Source: Caulobacter sp. 602-2
Lineage (GTDB): Bacteria > Pseudomonadota > Alphaproteobacteria > Caulobacterales > Caulobacteraceae
Reading direction: 5' to 3'
NCBI RefSeq assembly: GCF_011043625.1
Contig: NZ_JAAKGT010000009.1
Span: forward strand, 124,001-188,000
Length of the DNA: 64,000 nt
Of this stretch, positions 31,694 to 40,632 are shown in pieces. The notes beneath the pieces are model-generated. The model saw only the letters and a list, made by a program, of their open reading frames with translations, had not been told where the DNA came from and did not search any database. Each line of letters begins with the position of its first letter. Position 1 is the stretch's first letter. Both the position numbers and the translations under genes were made by a program.

Positions 31694-32773
31694 CTAGCCG
31701 GCCCGATACCAGGCCACGCCCGTCTCATCGACCTCGCGCACGGCCTGGCCGCGGGCGATCAGGCAGTTGAGGTGGGCCAGGGCCTCGCCGGTGGCCATGC
31801 CCAGAAGGTCCGGGCCGATCGGCCGGGCGAACAGCGCCCCGAACGTGTCGACCGCCCGGCGCGGCTCCGCAAGCTTGCCCAGCAGGCGCGACAGGCCCCG
31901 CTCGTGGCCGGCGATCAGCTGGTCGATGCGGGCGTGCAGGCCGCGGAACGGCGCGTTGTGGGCCGGCAGCACCAGCACCTCGTCGGGCACGGCCGCCTTG
32001 ACCTTGGCCAGCGAGGTCAGCCAGTCGGCCAGCGGGTCGGCGTCGGGCTCGGTGGGAAACACCGAGACGTTGGACGATATCCTGGGCAGCACCTGGTCGC
32101 CCGAGATCAGCAGGCCCAGCGACGGGCTCCACAGGCAGGCGTGGTCGGGCGAGTGGCCCTGGCCGGTCACCACCGTCCAGTCGTGCTGGCCGATGCGGAA
32201 GGTCTCGCCGTCGCTCATCCGCCGATAGCTGTCGGGCAGGGCGTGGATGGCTCGGCCAAAGCCGCCGAAGCGGGTCTTGTAGTTGTCGACGGCGTCGTCG
32301 TCCCAGCCGGCCGCGTGGAAGAACCGCACGCCGTCCTCGGGGGCTTCGCGGCCGGTGTCGGCCACCAGCATCCGGCACTGGAAGTACTCCAGCCGGGTCA
32401 TCCACAGGCGGCAGTCGAACCGCCGGGTCAGCCAGCCGGCCAGGCCCACATGGTCGGGATGCAGGTGGGTGACGATGACGCGGGTGACGGGGCGGCCGGC
32501 CAGCGCGCCGGCGAAGGCGGCCTTCCAGGCGGCGCTGGTGTCCTTGGTGGCCATGCCGGTGTCGACGATCGCCCAGCCCTCGCCGTCCTCCAGCGCCCAG
32601 ACATTGATGAAGCCCAGCGACCCGCCCAGCGGCTGGCGCAGCCACAGGACGCCCGGCGCGACCTCGACCGCCTGGCCCGAGCCGGGCTCGGGCTCGACCT
32701 CGAACGGATAGACCAGGCGCGGCCGGCGCGGCGCCTCGTTGTCGCCCCCGGCATCCTCGAACCCGTCGCTCAT
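31694..32773 (-). CDS. MBL-fold metallo-hydrolase
   Basis: A 359-residue metallo-beta-lactamase-fold protein with the H103-X-H105-X-D107-H108 metal motif, GQGHSPDHACLW with the third-ligand His, GDQVLPRISS with the bridging Asp, and LPAHNAPF with the last His. This set of motifs fits the MBL hydrolases related to lactonases, glyoxalase II and thioesterases; a C-terminal helical part follows. No signal peptide. Substrate unknown. Confidence 0.87.
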   Translation of the reverse strand: MSDGFEDAGGDNEAPRRPRLVYPFEVEPEPGSGQAVEVAPGVLWLRQPLGGSLGFINVWALEDGEGWAIVDTGMATKDTSAAWKAAFAGALAGRPVTRVIVTHLHPDHVGLAGWLTRRFDCRLWMTRLEYFQCRMLVADTGREAPEDGVRFFHAAGWDDDAVDNYKTRFGGFGRAIHALPDSYRRMSDGETFRIGQHDWTVVTGQGHSPDHACLWSPSLGLLISGDQVLPRISSNVSVFPTEPDADPLADWLTSLAKVKAAVPDEVLVLPAHNAPFRGLHARIDQLIAGHERGLSRLLGKLAEPRRAVDTFGALFARPIGPDLLGMATGEALAHLNCLIARGQAVREVDETGVAWYRAG

Positions 32774-32936
32774 CGCCGTTCAACTCCCCGCGCCGCGCGT
32801 CCTGGCCGTCTCGCCAGCCCATTTTTCATGGTCAAGCCGCGCCATGATTGCGCCCCCGTCGGACGACATCTTGACCCTCGATGCAAGGGGGGGCTTAAGT
32901 CCGCCCCGAGGAATCCACCCCCAGGAGACTACAGAC

Positions 32937-34271
32937 ATGAGGCCATTCGCGATCGGCCTGACGGCCGCCCTCGCGGTCGCCGCGCTCGTTCCGGCCGCCG
33001 CCTTTGCGGCGCCGAAGGATGCCAAGCCCGCCGCCGCCGCCGTCGACGCCAAGTCGCGTGAAGCCGGTATGAAGGAAGCTCCGCCCCTGGTCGCCCAGGC
33101 CGGCGTGGCCTGCCAGGTGTCGGACGCCCGCCTGATCGGCGCCGACAAGAAGTCGGCCACCTCCTACTACGAAGTGGCCTGCCAAGAGGGCATGGGCTAC
33201 GCGCTGGTGTCCAAGAAGGACACCGCTCCGCAGGCCTTCTCGTGCGTCGAAACCGGCCAGCCCGGCGCTGACGGCAAGGAATCGGGCCTGAAGTGCCTGC
33301 TGCCGGCCAACGCCGACGCCAAGCAGGGCCTCAAGCCGTACCTGGCCAAGGCCGGCGCGACCTGCGACCTGCAGAACGCCCGCGCCATCGGCACCGGCAA
33401 CAACAACTCGTTCTTCGAAGTCTCCTGCGCCGGCGGCACGGGCTACATCGTCCAGATCCCGGTGCCGATGAAGCTCGAGGGCACGGTGGCCAACAGCTGC
33501 CTGCTGTACGAGGAAGGCGGCAACATCTCGTGCAAGCTGACCGATCGCGCCACCCAGCTGCAGATCGTCGACACCCTGGCGGCCGCCGCCAAGAACAACT
33601 GCGCGGTCAAGGACAAGCGCTACATCCTGACCACCAAGACCGACAACTACTTCGAAGTCGCCTGCCAGGATGGCAAGGGCTACGTGCTGCAGCAGGCCGT
33701 GGCCGGCGGTTCGCTGGTTCGCGCCATCGACTGCGCCAACGCTCCGGGCGGCGCCGAGTGCACCCTGACCGACAGCCGCGCGGCCAAGACCGAGCAGGCC
33801 GGCCTCTACACCAGCCTGGCCAAGAAGGCCGGCTACGACTGCAAGGTCGAGTCCTACGGCCTGTTCCCGTCGCAAGACCCCAAGAAGGAAATCGTCGAGC
33901 TGAAGTGCTCGAACACCCCGCGGGGCGGCATCGGCGTCTTCTCGGTGGCCGACAACCGCGTCTATGACTGCGTCACCGGCGAACTGAACGGCTTCCGCTG
34001 CAGCTACACCAAGCCGGACGTCGAGTTCACCCGCCTGTGGGACGACCTCAAGAGCTACAACAAGGCCGGTTGCCAGGTCTCGGGCGCGCGCATCATCGGC
34101 CGCACCGACACCAGCGGCTTCGTCGAAGTGGCCTGCGCCGACGGCCTGCCGGGCTGGGTGCTGTCCTACCCGCTGAACCAGGCTTCGCCCAAGCCGAACG
34201 AGCTCCTGTCCTGCCTGCAGGCCAAGGGCGTCGGCGGCGGCTGCAAGCTGCCGACCAACATCAAGAAGTAA
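32937..34271 (+). CDS. Secreted protein of five tandem four-cysteine repeats
   Basis: A 444-residue protein with signal peptide (cleavage near AFAAPK) and, from about residue 57, five repeats of ~80 residues. Each carries four Cys in the order C...C...C...C with a conserved strand of the FEVACQDGKGYVL type after the first Cys pair and a SC...C pair at the end. I count twenty Cys in all. Such spacing predicts two disulfides per repeat in the periplasm or outside. No named family comes to mind. It has its own promoter region and a strong terminator. Confidence 0.82.
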   Translation: MRPFAIGLTAALAVAALVPAAAFAAPKDAKPAAAAVDAKSREAGMKEAPPLVAQAGVACQVSDARLIGADKKSATSYYEVACQEGMGYALVSKKDTAPQAFSCVETGQPGADGKESGLKCLLPANADAKQGLKPYLAKAGATCDLQNARAIGTGNNNSFFEVSCAGGTGYIVQIPVPMKLEGTVANSCLLYEEGGNISCKLTDRATQLQIVDTLAAAAKNNCAVKDKRYILTTKTDNYFEVACQDGKGYVLQQAVAGGSLVRAIDCANAPGGAECTLTDSRAAKTEQAGLYTSLAKKAGYDCKVESYGLFPSQDPKKEIVELKCSNTPRGGIGVFSVADNRVYDCVTGELNGFRCSYTKPDVEFTRLWDDLKSYNKAGCQVSGARIIGRTDTSGFVEVACADGLPGWVLSYPLNQASPKPNELLSCLQAKGVGGGCKLPTNIKK

Positions 34272-34295
34272 GAGTTCCTCGGAGCTCTGACGAAG

Positions 34296-34328
34296 AACCC
34301 CGCCGGTGCGAACCGGCGGGGTTTTTTT
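34296..34328 (+). terminator. Intrinsic terminator after the cysteine-repeat gene
   Basis: Twelve-base perfect stem AACCCCGCCGGT/ACCGGCGGGGTT with loop GCGA, followed by TTTTT, 25 bases after the stop. The strongest terminator in the window, consistent with a highly expressed gene. Confidence 0.93.
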
Positions 34329-34331
34329 AAT

Positions 34332-34375
34332 CCTCCCCCCGAAGGGGGAGGTGGCCCGGAGGGCCGGAGGGGACA
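34332..34375. repeat. Family C repeat, partial copy
   Basis: CCTCCCCCCGAAGGGGGAGG hairpin followed by TGGCCCGGAGGGCCGGAGGG. Lies directly after the terminator. It corresponds to one end of the 29926-30055 element. The 308-base gap 34272-34580 is filled by this, the terminator and the family A copy below. Confidence 0.75.
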
Positions 34376-34435
34376 GGGTCGGTACTCAATTGGCCGAAGG
34401 CAATGAGTTATCTGTTTCAATAGCTTATAGTAGTT

Positions 34436-34584
34436 GTCATCCCGGCCGCAGCGCAGCGGAGCGCCGGGATCTCCCACAGTTCAGAACCTGCCGACGTGGG
34501 AGATCCCGGCTCTACGGATCGCTGACGCGCTCCTCCGGCCGGGAAGACACGTTTCCTTGCACGCCAACTGAGTCCAGACCCTAG
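34436..34584. repeat. Family A palindromic repeat, copy 3, with 36-base tail
   Basis: Terminal repeats GTCATCCCGG (34436-34445) and CCGGGAAGAC (34539-34548; one change from copies 1 and 2), inner arms GATCTCCCAC and GTGGGAGATC, then a tail to CCCTAG at 34584. The tail is almost the same as 13698-13733, and its CTA is the stop codon of the ThDP-enzyme gene. Confidence 0.85.
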
Positions 34585-36122
34585 GCCAGCGCCGCCTCGA
34601 TCAGTCGCGGGCCCTTGGCCGCCATGGCCTGGGCGAAGGCCTCGTCGAAGGCCTCGGCGGTGTCGACCCGCTGGGCCGGCACGCCCATGCCTTCGGATAC
34701 CGCCACCCAGTCGATGCGCGGATCGCCAAGGTCCAGCAGCCGGCTCGCCGCGGGGCCGGGATTACCCGCGCCGGTGCGGCCAAGCTCGATGCCCAGGATG
34801 CGATAGACGTGGTTGGCGAAGACCACGACCACGACGTCCAGCTGCTCGCGGGCGATCGTCCAAAGGCCCTGCACCGTGTACATGCCCGCCCCGTCGCCGG
34901 TCAGGGCCAGCACCTTGGCCTCGGGCCGCGCCACGGCCGCGCCGACGGCCAGCGGGATGCCCTGACCGATCGCGCCGCCGGTCAGCGACAGCCAGTCGTG
35001 GGCCCGGGCGGCGCGGGTCTGGGTGAAGATCGGCAGGCCGGCGGTCACCGCGTCGTCGGAGATCACCGTCTGGGCCGGCATGTGCCGGGCGATGCTGGCG
35101 CCGATGGCCCAGGCGTCCAGCTTGCCGGCCGGGGCCGGCGGCGGGGCGTAGGTCTCGACGTGGCCGGCGGCGGGCGCTTCCAGCGCGTCGGCCAGGGCGT
35201 TCAGCGCCGCGGCCGCGTCGACCTGGCGGCCGCACAGCGTCTCCAGTCCGCAGTGCTCGGGCACGAGCACGCTGGGCCGGTCGGGATAGGCGAAGAAGGC
35301 CACCGGCCGCTCGGTGGCGACCAGCACCATCAGGTCGGCCCCGTCGAGGTCCTTCAGGGCCATCTCGCCGAAATAGGGCAGCTTGTCGGGACGGAAGCGC
35401 CCCTCGCCGCGCGCCTGGCGGGCGGTGAAGGTGTCGGTCAGCACGCGGATCCCCAGGGCGGCCAGGCGGCCGGCGGCGGCGAGCCCGTCCTCGCGGCAGG
35501 CGCCCGACCCTAGCAGCAGCACCGGCGCCCTGGCCGCCTTCACCGCGTGGGCGACGGCCGCCACGGTCTCGGCGTCGGGGGCCGAGGGAGCGGGAACCTC
35601 GGCCACGCCGCCGTGCACGGTCGCCTCGTTCCAGGCCGCGTCGGCCGGCAGGATCAGACAGGCGTTTCCGCCCGGCGTTCCATAGGCGGCGGTGATCGCC
35701 TCGGCGGTCAGCGGGCCGACGCTGTCGGCGCACTCGGCCGACTTCACCCACAGCGAGTTGGGCGCGGCCAGGGCGGCGATGTCGCTGTTGAGCGGCGCGT
35801 CGAAGCCACGGTGATAGGTGGCGTGGTCGCCCACGACGTTGACGATCGGGGTGAAGGCCCGGCGGGCGTTGTGCAGGTTGGCCGCGCCGTTGGCGTAGCC
35901 AGGACCCAGGTGCAGCAGCGTGCAGGCCGGCTTGCCCGCGATCCGCCCGTAGCCGTCGGCGGCGCCGGTCGCCACGCCCTCGAACAGGCACAGGATCGAG
36001 CGCATGCGCGGCTCGCGGTCCAGGGCCGAGACGAACTGCATCTCGCTGGTGCCCGGGTTGGCGAAGCAGGCGGTCACGCCGTTGTCGGCCAGGGTGGTGA
36101 TCAGGGCGTCGGCGCCGTTCAT
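34581..36122 (-). CDS. Thiamine-diphosphate-dependent enzyme (acetolactate synthase/benzoylformate decarboxylase type)
   Basis: A 513-residue ThDP enzyme with the catalytic Glu48 in FEGVATGAADGYGR, a middle domain, and a C-terminal ThDP-binding motif LTGDGAGMYTVQGLW to FANHVY. Length and motif order fit the decarboxylase/acetolactate-synthase-like family often annotated as acetolactate synthase large subunit; no regulatory small-subunit gene is adjacent, which argues against a biosynthetic role. Substrate unknown. The stop codon lies within repeat-associated sequence. Confidence 0.85.
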   Translation of the reverse strand: MNGADALITTLADNGVTACFANPGTSEMQFVSALDREPRMRSILCLFEGVATGAADGYGRIAGKPACTLLHLGPGYANGAANLHNARRAFTPIVNVVGDHATYHRGFDAPLNSDIAALAAPNSLWVKSAECADSVGPLTAEAITAAYGTPGGNACLILPADAAWNEATVHGGVAEVPAPSAPDAETVAAVAHAVKAARAPVLLLGSGACREDGLAAAGRLAALGIRVLTDTFTARQARGEGRFRPDKLPYFGEMALKDLDGADLMVLVATERPVAFFAYPDRPSVLVPEHCGLETLCGRQVDAAAALNALADALEAPAAGHVETYAPPPAPAGKLDAWAIGASIARHMPAQTVISDDAVTAGLPIFTQTRAARAHDWLSLTGGAIGQGIPLAVGAAVARPEAKVLALTGDGAGMYTVQGLWTIAREQLDVVVVVFANHVYRILGIELGRTGAGNPGPAASRLLDLGDPRIDWVAVSEGMGVPAQRVDTAEAFDEAFAQAMAAKGPRLIEAALA

Positions 36123-36245
36123 GGTCTTCTCCGTACCAGTCGTCTCCCGCTCCCTGTCTCCGACATTTCGGCATGGGCGCGCAACACGATTGCGCCCGCG
36201 GGGGCGATCGTCGCAGTCTGGACGGAAAACGGGGGGAAAGTTTCC

Positions 36246-36890
36246 ATGCGGACGATGGGCGCGGCCGCGCGCTGGGCGCTGATCGCCTCGGTGGTCGCCG
36301 GGGCGAGCTATGTCGTCACCTGGCGGCTGGACCTGCCGCCGGCGCTGGAGGCCGGCTGGAAGGGCGCGGGCGTCGGCTTGCTGGCCCTGCATGCGCTGCT
36401 GCGGGCGCGAGGCTTCGACGGCTGGCTGCTGACGGCGGCGATGGCCCTGGGCGCCCTGGGCGACGTGCTGCTGGACGTGGCGGGCCTGACGGTCGGGGCG
36501 GTGGCCTTCCTGGCCGGCCACGGGGTAGCGGCCTGGCTTTACCTTCGCTACCGGATCCCCGGAAAGGCCCTGCCGGTGCTGCTGATCCCGGCCGTGGCGG
36601 CGCTGTCCTACGGACTGCCGGCCGAGCGCGCCGGCGCCGGGGGGATCGCCCTCTACGCCACGGGCCTGGCGACCATGGCGGCGGCCGCCCTGCTCAGCGA
36701 CTTTCCTTGGCGGACGGTCAAGCTGGGGGCGCTGCTGTTCGTGGTCTCCGACCTTCTGATCTTCGCGCGCCTGGGGCCGCTGCCGGACGGACTGCTGACC
36801 GGCCTGGGCGTCTGGGGGTTCTACTATCTGGGCCAGCTGCTGATCTGCGTCGGCGTGGCCGGGGCTCTGGACGAGCCTAGAACCGCATGA
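36246..36890 (+). CDS. YhhN/TMEM86 family membrane protein (lysoplasmalogenase-like)
   Basis: A 214-residue protein with about eight hydrophobic helices. AMALGALGDVLLDV (with the conserved Asp pair), FLAGHGVAAWLYL and FVVSDLLIFARL are YhhN family signatures. Relatives hydrolyse the vinyl-ether bond of lysoplasmalogens; the bacterial substrate is often unclear. ATG 36246 follows GGGGAAAG. Its end overlaps the convergent ligase gene by 14 bases. Confidence 0.85.
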   Translation: MRTMGAAARWALIASVVAGASYVVTWRLDLPPALEAGWKGAGVGLLALHALLRARGFDGWLLTAAMALGALGDVLLDVAGLTVGAVAFLAGHGVAAWLYLRYRIPGKALPVLLIPAVAALSYGLPAERAGAGGIALYATGLATMAAAALLSDFPWRTVKLGALLFVVSDLLIFARLGPLPDGLLTGLGVWGFYYLGQLLICVGVAGALDEPRTA

Positions 36891-38661
36891 CCGCGTCGTC
36901 GGGCTCGGCGGCGAACAGGCGCTCGATCTCGCCGGGACGGCGCTCGCGGGCCAGGGCCTGGTTGATGTAGCCCTTGTCGGTCAGCTCGCCGCTGGCCGCG
37001 TCGGGGGCGCCGGGCAGGATCAGGGCGCGGGCGATCCTGCCGGTCCCGCCCTTGCCGGCCGCGTTGAACGCCTCGAGGCCCGCGCGCACCGCCGCCCGGG
37101 CCGCGGCCTCGCCGCCCAGCGCCTCGCAGGTGCGCGGCTCCAGGAACAGCATCAGGCCCACGCCCTCGCGGCCCTCGCCGCAGACCACGGCGTCGGACGC
37201 CGCCCCGCCGATGGCCGAGATCGCCGCCACCCGCAGGGCGCCGGCGGCCACGAAGGCCCCGCTGGCCAGCTTGAAGTTCTCCACCAGGCGTCCGTCGAAG
37301 ACGAGGCCGGCGGTCGGGTCGTCCGGATCGGCCAGCCGCGCCGCGTCGCCCAGGCGGTAGAAGCCGTCCTCGTCGAAGGCCTGGCGGGTCGCTTCGGGCT
37401 GGTCCAGATAGCCGGGCGAGACCTGCGGGCCCTCGACCCGGATCTCCAGCTTCTCGCCGGCCGGGACCAGCTTCACGGCCGTGCCGGGCGTGGGCAGGCC
37501 GACCATGCCCGAGCGGGCGTTCAGCCAGTGGATGTTGCAGGCGGTCGGGCCGGTCTCGGTGGCGCCGTAGCCGGCCGCGAAGGTGATGCGTTCGCCGGTG
37601 ACGGCCAGGGCCAGCGCCTGCACGCGGTCGAGGATCGACTGGGCCATCGAGGCCCCGCCGTACTGCAGCACCCGCACCCGCGAAAAGAAGGTCCGCGCCA
37701 GCGCCGGGTCGCGCTCCAGCTCGCCGACCAGCAGGCCCCAGCCGGCCGGCACCATGTTGTGATAGGTCGGCGAAACCTCGCGCAGGTTGCGCAGCGTTTC
37801 GGAAAAGCGCCCCGGCACGGGCTGGCCGGCGTCGATATAGAGCGTGCCGCCCCGGTGCAGCACCATGTGCAGGATGGCGTTGGCGCCCAGGCTGTGGCTC
37901 CAGGGCGCGGAGTTGACCAGCACCGGCGGATCGGGGTCGGCGTAGCAGGCCTCGATCTGGGCGGCGTTCAGCGCGATGTTGGCGTGGGTGCAGATCACCG
38001 CCTTGGGCCGTCCGGTCGAGCCGGAGGTCAGCAGCAGCTTGGCCACGTCGTCCCCCTCGGCCACGTCGGGCGCGGGCGGGCTGGCCAGCAGGGCCTCGAA
38101 AAGCTGGTCGCCGGGACGCGGATTGCGGCTGGCGATCACCGGCAGGCCGTCCAGGCAGTCGTGATCCAGGGCTCCGGCGAAGGCGGCCGCGTCGTCGACA
38201 TAGACCGCCGCGGGCTTCAGTCGTTCCACCGCGTGGGCCAGGCGCGAGAGATCCGCGCCCGAAAGGCCGTACTGCGGCGACACCGGCGCGGCCGGCGCTC
38301 CCAGGCGCATGGCGGCGTAGGCGATCAGGGCGTGGTCGACGCCGTTGCGGGCCAGGATCAGCAGCGGCTTGCCGCGCGACAGGCCCAGGGTCGCAAGGCC
38401 GCCGGCCAGGGCCGCCACGCGGCTTTCGGCCTGCCCATAGGTGATCGTGCGCCAGCCGTCCTGGCCCTCGATCCGTTCGGCCAGCCAGACGCGGTCGGGG
38501 GCCTGGCCGGCCCAGCGGGCCAGGGGGGCTGTGACCGTCCGCACGGCCTTCGAATAGGGCATGGGGTTGCGCAGGATCAGCGCATCGCCGCGACGTTCGA
38601 CCTCCAGGGCGCGCGGGGCGTAGCGGGCGTCACGGAAAGGGGCGTCGTCGAGGGATTCCAT
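36877..38661 (-). CDS. Acyl-CoA synthetase, feruloyl-CoA synthetase type
   Basis: A 594-residue adenylate-forming enzyme. The P-loop-like LLLTSGSTGRPKAVICTHANI, the AAGYGATETGPTA acyl-binding motif, and YRLGDAARLAD are present, and the C-terminal Lys region includes LVENFKLASGAFVAAG. The GYGATETGP and LVENFKL segments are closest to feruloyl-CoA synthetase-like proteins, which activate hydroxycinnamates with ATP and CoA. No vanillin-pathway genes are adjacent, so the substrate is inferred only from sequence. ATG 38661 is preferred to a longer frame. Confidence 0.83.
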   Translation of the reverse strand: MESLDDAPFRDARYAPRALEVERRGDALILRNPMPYSKAVRTVTAPLARWAGQAPDRVWLAERIEGQDGWRTITYGQAESRVAALAGGLATLGLSRGKPLLILARNGVDHALIAYAAMRLGAPAAPVSPQYGLSGADLSRLAHAVERLKPAAVYVDDAAAFAGALDHDCLDGLPVIASRNPRPGDQLFEALLASPPAPDVAEGDDVAKLLLTSGSTGRPKAVICTHANIALNAAQIEACYADPDPPVLVNSAPWSHSLGANAILHMVLHRGGTLYIDAGQPVPGRFSETLRNLREVSPTYHNMVPAGWGLLVGELERDPALARTFFSRVRVLQYGGASMAQSILDRVQALALAVTGERITFAAGYGATETGPTACNIHWLNARSGMVGLPTPGTAVKLVPAGEKLEIRVEGPQVSPGYLDQPEATRQAFDEDGFYRLGDAARLADPDDPTAGLVFDGRLVENFKLASGAFVAAGALRVAAISAIGGAASDAVVCGEGREGVGLMLFLEPRTCEALGGEAAARAAVRAGLEAFNAAGKGGTGRIARALILPGAPDAASGELTDKGYINQALARERRPGEIERLFAAEPDDAVMRF

Positions 38662-38692
38662 CGCCCAGTTATGTCCCGCCGCAAACGCCCGT

Positions 38693-39922
38693 TCAATCCT
38701 GGCCGAGCATCGTTCGCCGACGTTCCAGCCACAGCCGCTCGGCCGGGGCGGGGTCCAGCGCCAGGGCGCGGTCGTAGGCGGCACGGGCCTCGGCGGGTCG
38801 CGACAGGCGGGCCAGCAGGTCGGCGCGCACGGCGTGGAACGGGCCGAAGGCGTCCAGGCGCGCGGCGTCCAGGGCGTCCAGCTCGGCCATCGCGGCGGGC
38901 GGGCCGGCGACCTCGGCCAGGGCCACGGCGCGGTTGAGGCGCACCACGGCGTCGTCGCGCCAGGCCAGCAGGGCGTCGTAAAGCGCCAGCACCGCGCCCC
39001 AGCGCGGCGGTTCGGCCAGGCTCCTGCGATGGCTCCACACCGCGTGGATCGCCGCCTGCAGCTGACGGGGGCCGGGCCGGTCGAGATCGGCGGCCCGGCG
39101 CAGATAGGCTTCCGCCTCGTCGATCATCGGCCGCCGCCAGAGGGCCGGGTCCTGCTGCGAGAGGGGCGTCATGGCCCCGGTCTCGTCCAGCCGGGCCGGC
39201 CGCCGGGCTTCGGCGTAGCGGACCAGCGCCGCCAGGGCCAGGCACTCGGCCTCGCCCGGCGCCAGCTCGGCCAGCGCCGCCGTCAGGTCGAGGATTTCGC
39301 GGGCGTAACCTGCGTGGGCCCCGGCGCCGGCGGCGTCCTCGTGGGCCTTGGCGTAGGCGACCTCCAGCGTCGAGAGCACCGCCGAAAACCGCTCGGGCCA
39401 GGCGTCCGGGCCCGGGACCTCGAAGGCCACGCCCGCCTGGGCGATCTTCTTCTTGGCGCGGGTCAGGCGCTGGAACATCGCCGCCTCGCCGACCAGGAAG
39501 GCGCGGGCGATCTCCTGCACCGACAGTCCGCAGACCAGGCGCAGGGTGAGCGCGGCCCGCGATTCCGGGGCCACGGCCGGATGGCAGCAGACGAAGATCA
39601 GCCGCAGGCGCTCGTCGGGGATCAGCCGGTCGTCCGAGGCCATGGCGTCCTCCACCGTCGGCTCCGGCTCCGGCGCGTCGGGCGCCAGCCGCGAGCGCAC
39701 GGCCCGCCTGCGCAGGGCGTCGAGCGCGCAGCGGCGGGTGGCGGCGTAGAGCCAGGCGGTCGGCTGGCGCGGGACGCCGTCGCGCGGCCACGTCGCCGCC
39801 GCGCGGGCGCAGGCCTCGGCGAAGCTGTCCTCGGCCAGGTCGAGGTCGCGAAACCCGGCGGCGAGTGCGGCGATGATCCTGCCGCCGGCCTCGCGCGCCG
39901 CCAGGTCGAGCTCGGCGCTCAC
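38693..39922 (-). CDS. ECF sigma factor, ECF42-like, with C-terminal TPR-like extension
   Basis: A 409-residue protein with sigma regions 2 (about 20-85, ATWLYAATRRCALDALRRR) and 4 (about 115-165, LTLRLVCGLSVQEIARAFLVGEAAMFQRLTRAK), then ~230 extra residues of helical repeats rich in Ala, Leu and Arg. That layout, and the neighbouring YCII genes, match the ECF42 group, whose extension regulates the sigma factor in place of an anti-sigma factor. GTG start at 39922 overlaps the YCII stop (GTGA). Confidence 0.87.
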   Translation of the reverse strand: MSAELDLAAREAGGRIIAALAAGFRDLDLAEDSFAEACARAAATWPRDGVPRQPTAWLYAATRRCALDALRRRAVRSRLAPDAPEPEPTVEDAMASDDRLIPDERLRLIFVCCHPAVAPESRAALTLRLVCGLSVQEIARAFLVGEAAMFQRLTRAKKKIAQAGVAFEVPGPDAWPERFSAVLSTLEVAYAKAHEDAAGAGAHAGYAREILDLTAALAELAPGEAECLALAALVRYAEARRPARLDETGAMTPLSQQDPALWRRPMIDEAEAYLRRAADLDRPGPRQLQAAIHAVWSHRRSLAEPPRWGAVLALYDALLAWRDDAVVRLNRAVALAEVAGPPAAMAELDALDAARLDAFGPFHAVRADLLARLSRPAEARAAYDRALALDPAPAERLWLERRRTMLGQD

Positions 39923-40233
39923 GCCGCCTGGGCCAGCGGCCGCACCTCGACCGCGCCCTCGCCGAGAGGCAGGCGGCGGGCCCAGGCCAGGGCCGCGTCC
40001 AGGTCGCCGGCCTCGATCAGGTAGAGGCCGGCCAGCGGCTGGTCAGTCTCGGCCTTGGGGCCGTCGTGCAGCGGGGCGTCCCGCCGCAGGGTGGTGGCCG
40101 TGTCCGGGCTCTTCAGCAGCGCCTGTCCCCGCAGGACCCCCGCCGCCGCCAGGGCGGCGGCGAAGGTCCGGCGGACCGGCGCCAGCGAGGCGGCGGCCGC
40201 CTCGTCCTCGTAGATCAGCAGGGCGTAGCGCAC
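39919..40233 (-). CDS. YCII family protein 2 (variant DGPF motif)
   Basis: A 104-residue YCII protein: MRYALLIYEDE at the start, DGP in DAPLHDGPKAETDQPLAGLYLIEA where the family usually has DGPF (here DGPK), and the ALAWARRLP helix. YCII proteins are small dimeric ferredoxin-like domains of unclear enzymatic role, often next to ECF42 sigma factors. GTG start at 40231-40233. It starts 3 bases after the stop of the first YCII gene and overlaps the sigma gene by 4. Confidence 0.85.
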   Translation of the reverse strand: MRYALLIYEDEAAAASLAPVRRTFAAALAAAGVLRGQALLKSPDTATTLRRDAPLHDGPKAETDQPLAGLYLIEAGDLDAALAWARRLPLGEGAVEVRPLAQAA

Positions 40234-40236
40234 GGC

Positions 40237-40584
40237 CTAGCCGCAGTTGTCGCCGGTGGGCCGGATCTCGATCTTGCCGCCGGGCGACAGCGGGATCTTG
40301 CGCGCCCAGTCCACCGCCGCGGCGTGGTCGGCCACGTCGACCAGGTAGAAGCCGCCCAGCTGCTCGTGGGTCTCGGCGAACGGGCCGTCGTGCACGACGC
40401 CGTCCTGGGTCAGGGTCGAGGCCGCGCCGGTGGGGGCCAGCTCCGACCCGCTCCAGTCGAGCCCCGCCGCCTGCAGTTCGTCGGTGAACCGCATGTGCCC
40501 GGCGATGACGTCGGCCAGCAGCTTCTGGCCGGCCTCGCCGGCGTAGTGGGCCTCGGTCTCGTAGATCAGCAGCATGTACTTCAT
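40237..40584 (-). CDS. YCII family protein 1 (DGPF protein)
   Basis: A 115-residue YCII protein with MKYMLLIYETEAHY at the start and the full DGPF motif in VVHDGPFAETHEQLGGFYLVDV; the end is EIRPTGDNCG. First gene of the YCII-YCII-sigma operon, starting ATG 40584, ~49 bases after the predicted -10 element. The active-site-like His and Asp of the DGPF loop are present. Confidence 0.9.
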   Translation of the reverse strand: MKYMLLIYETEAHYAGEAGQKLLADVIAGHMRFTDELQAAGLDWSGSELAPTGAASTLTQDGVVHDGPFAETHEQLGGFYLVDVADHAAAVDWARKIPLSPGGKIEIRPTGDNCG

Positions 40585-40632
40585 GGCGGGTCTCCGTCCG
40601 GCAAACGCCCTGTGCGCCGCCTTCGTGGGAGA

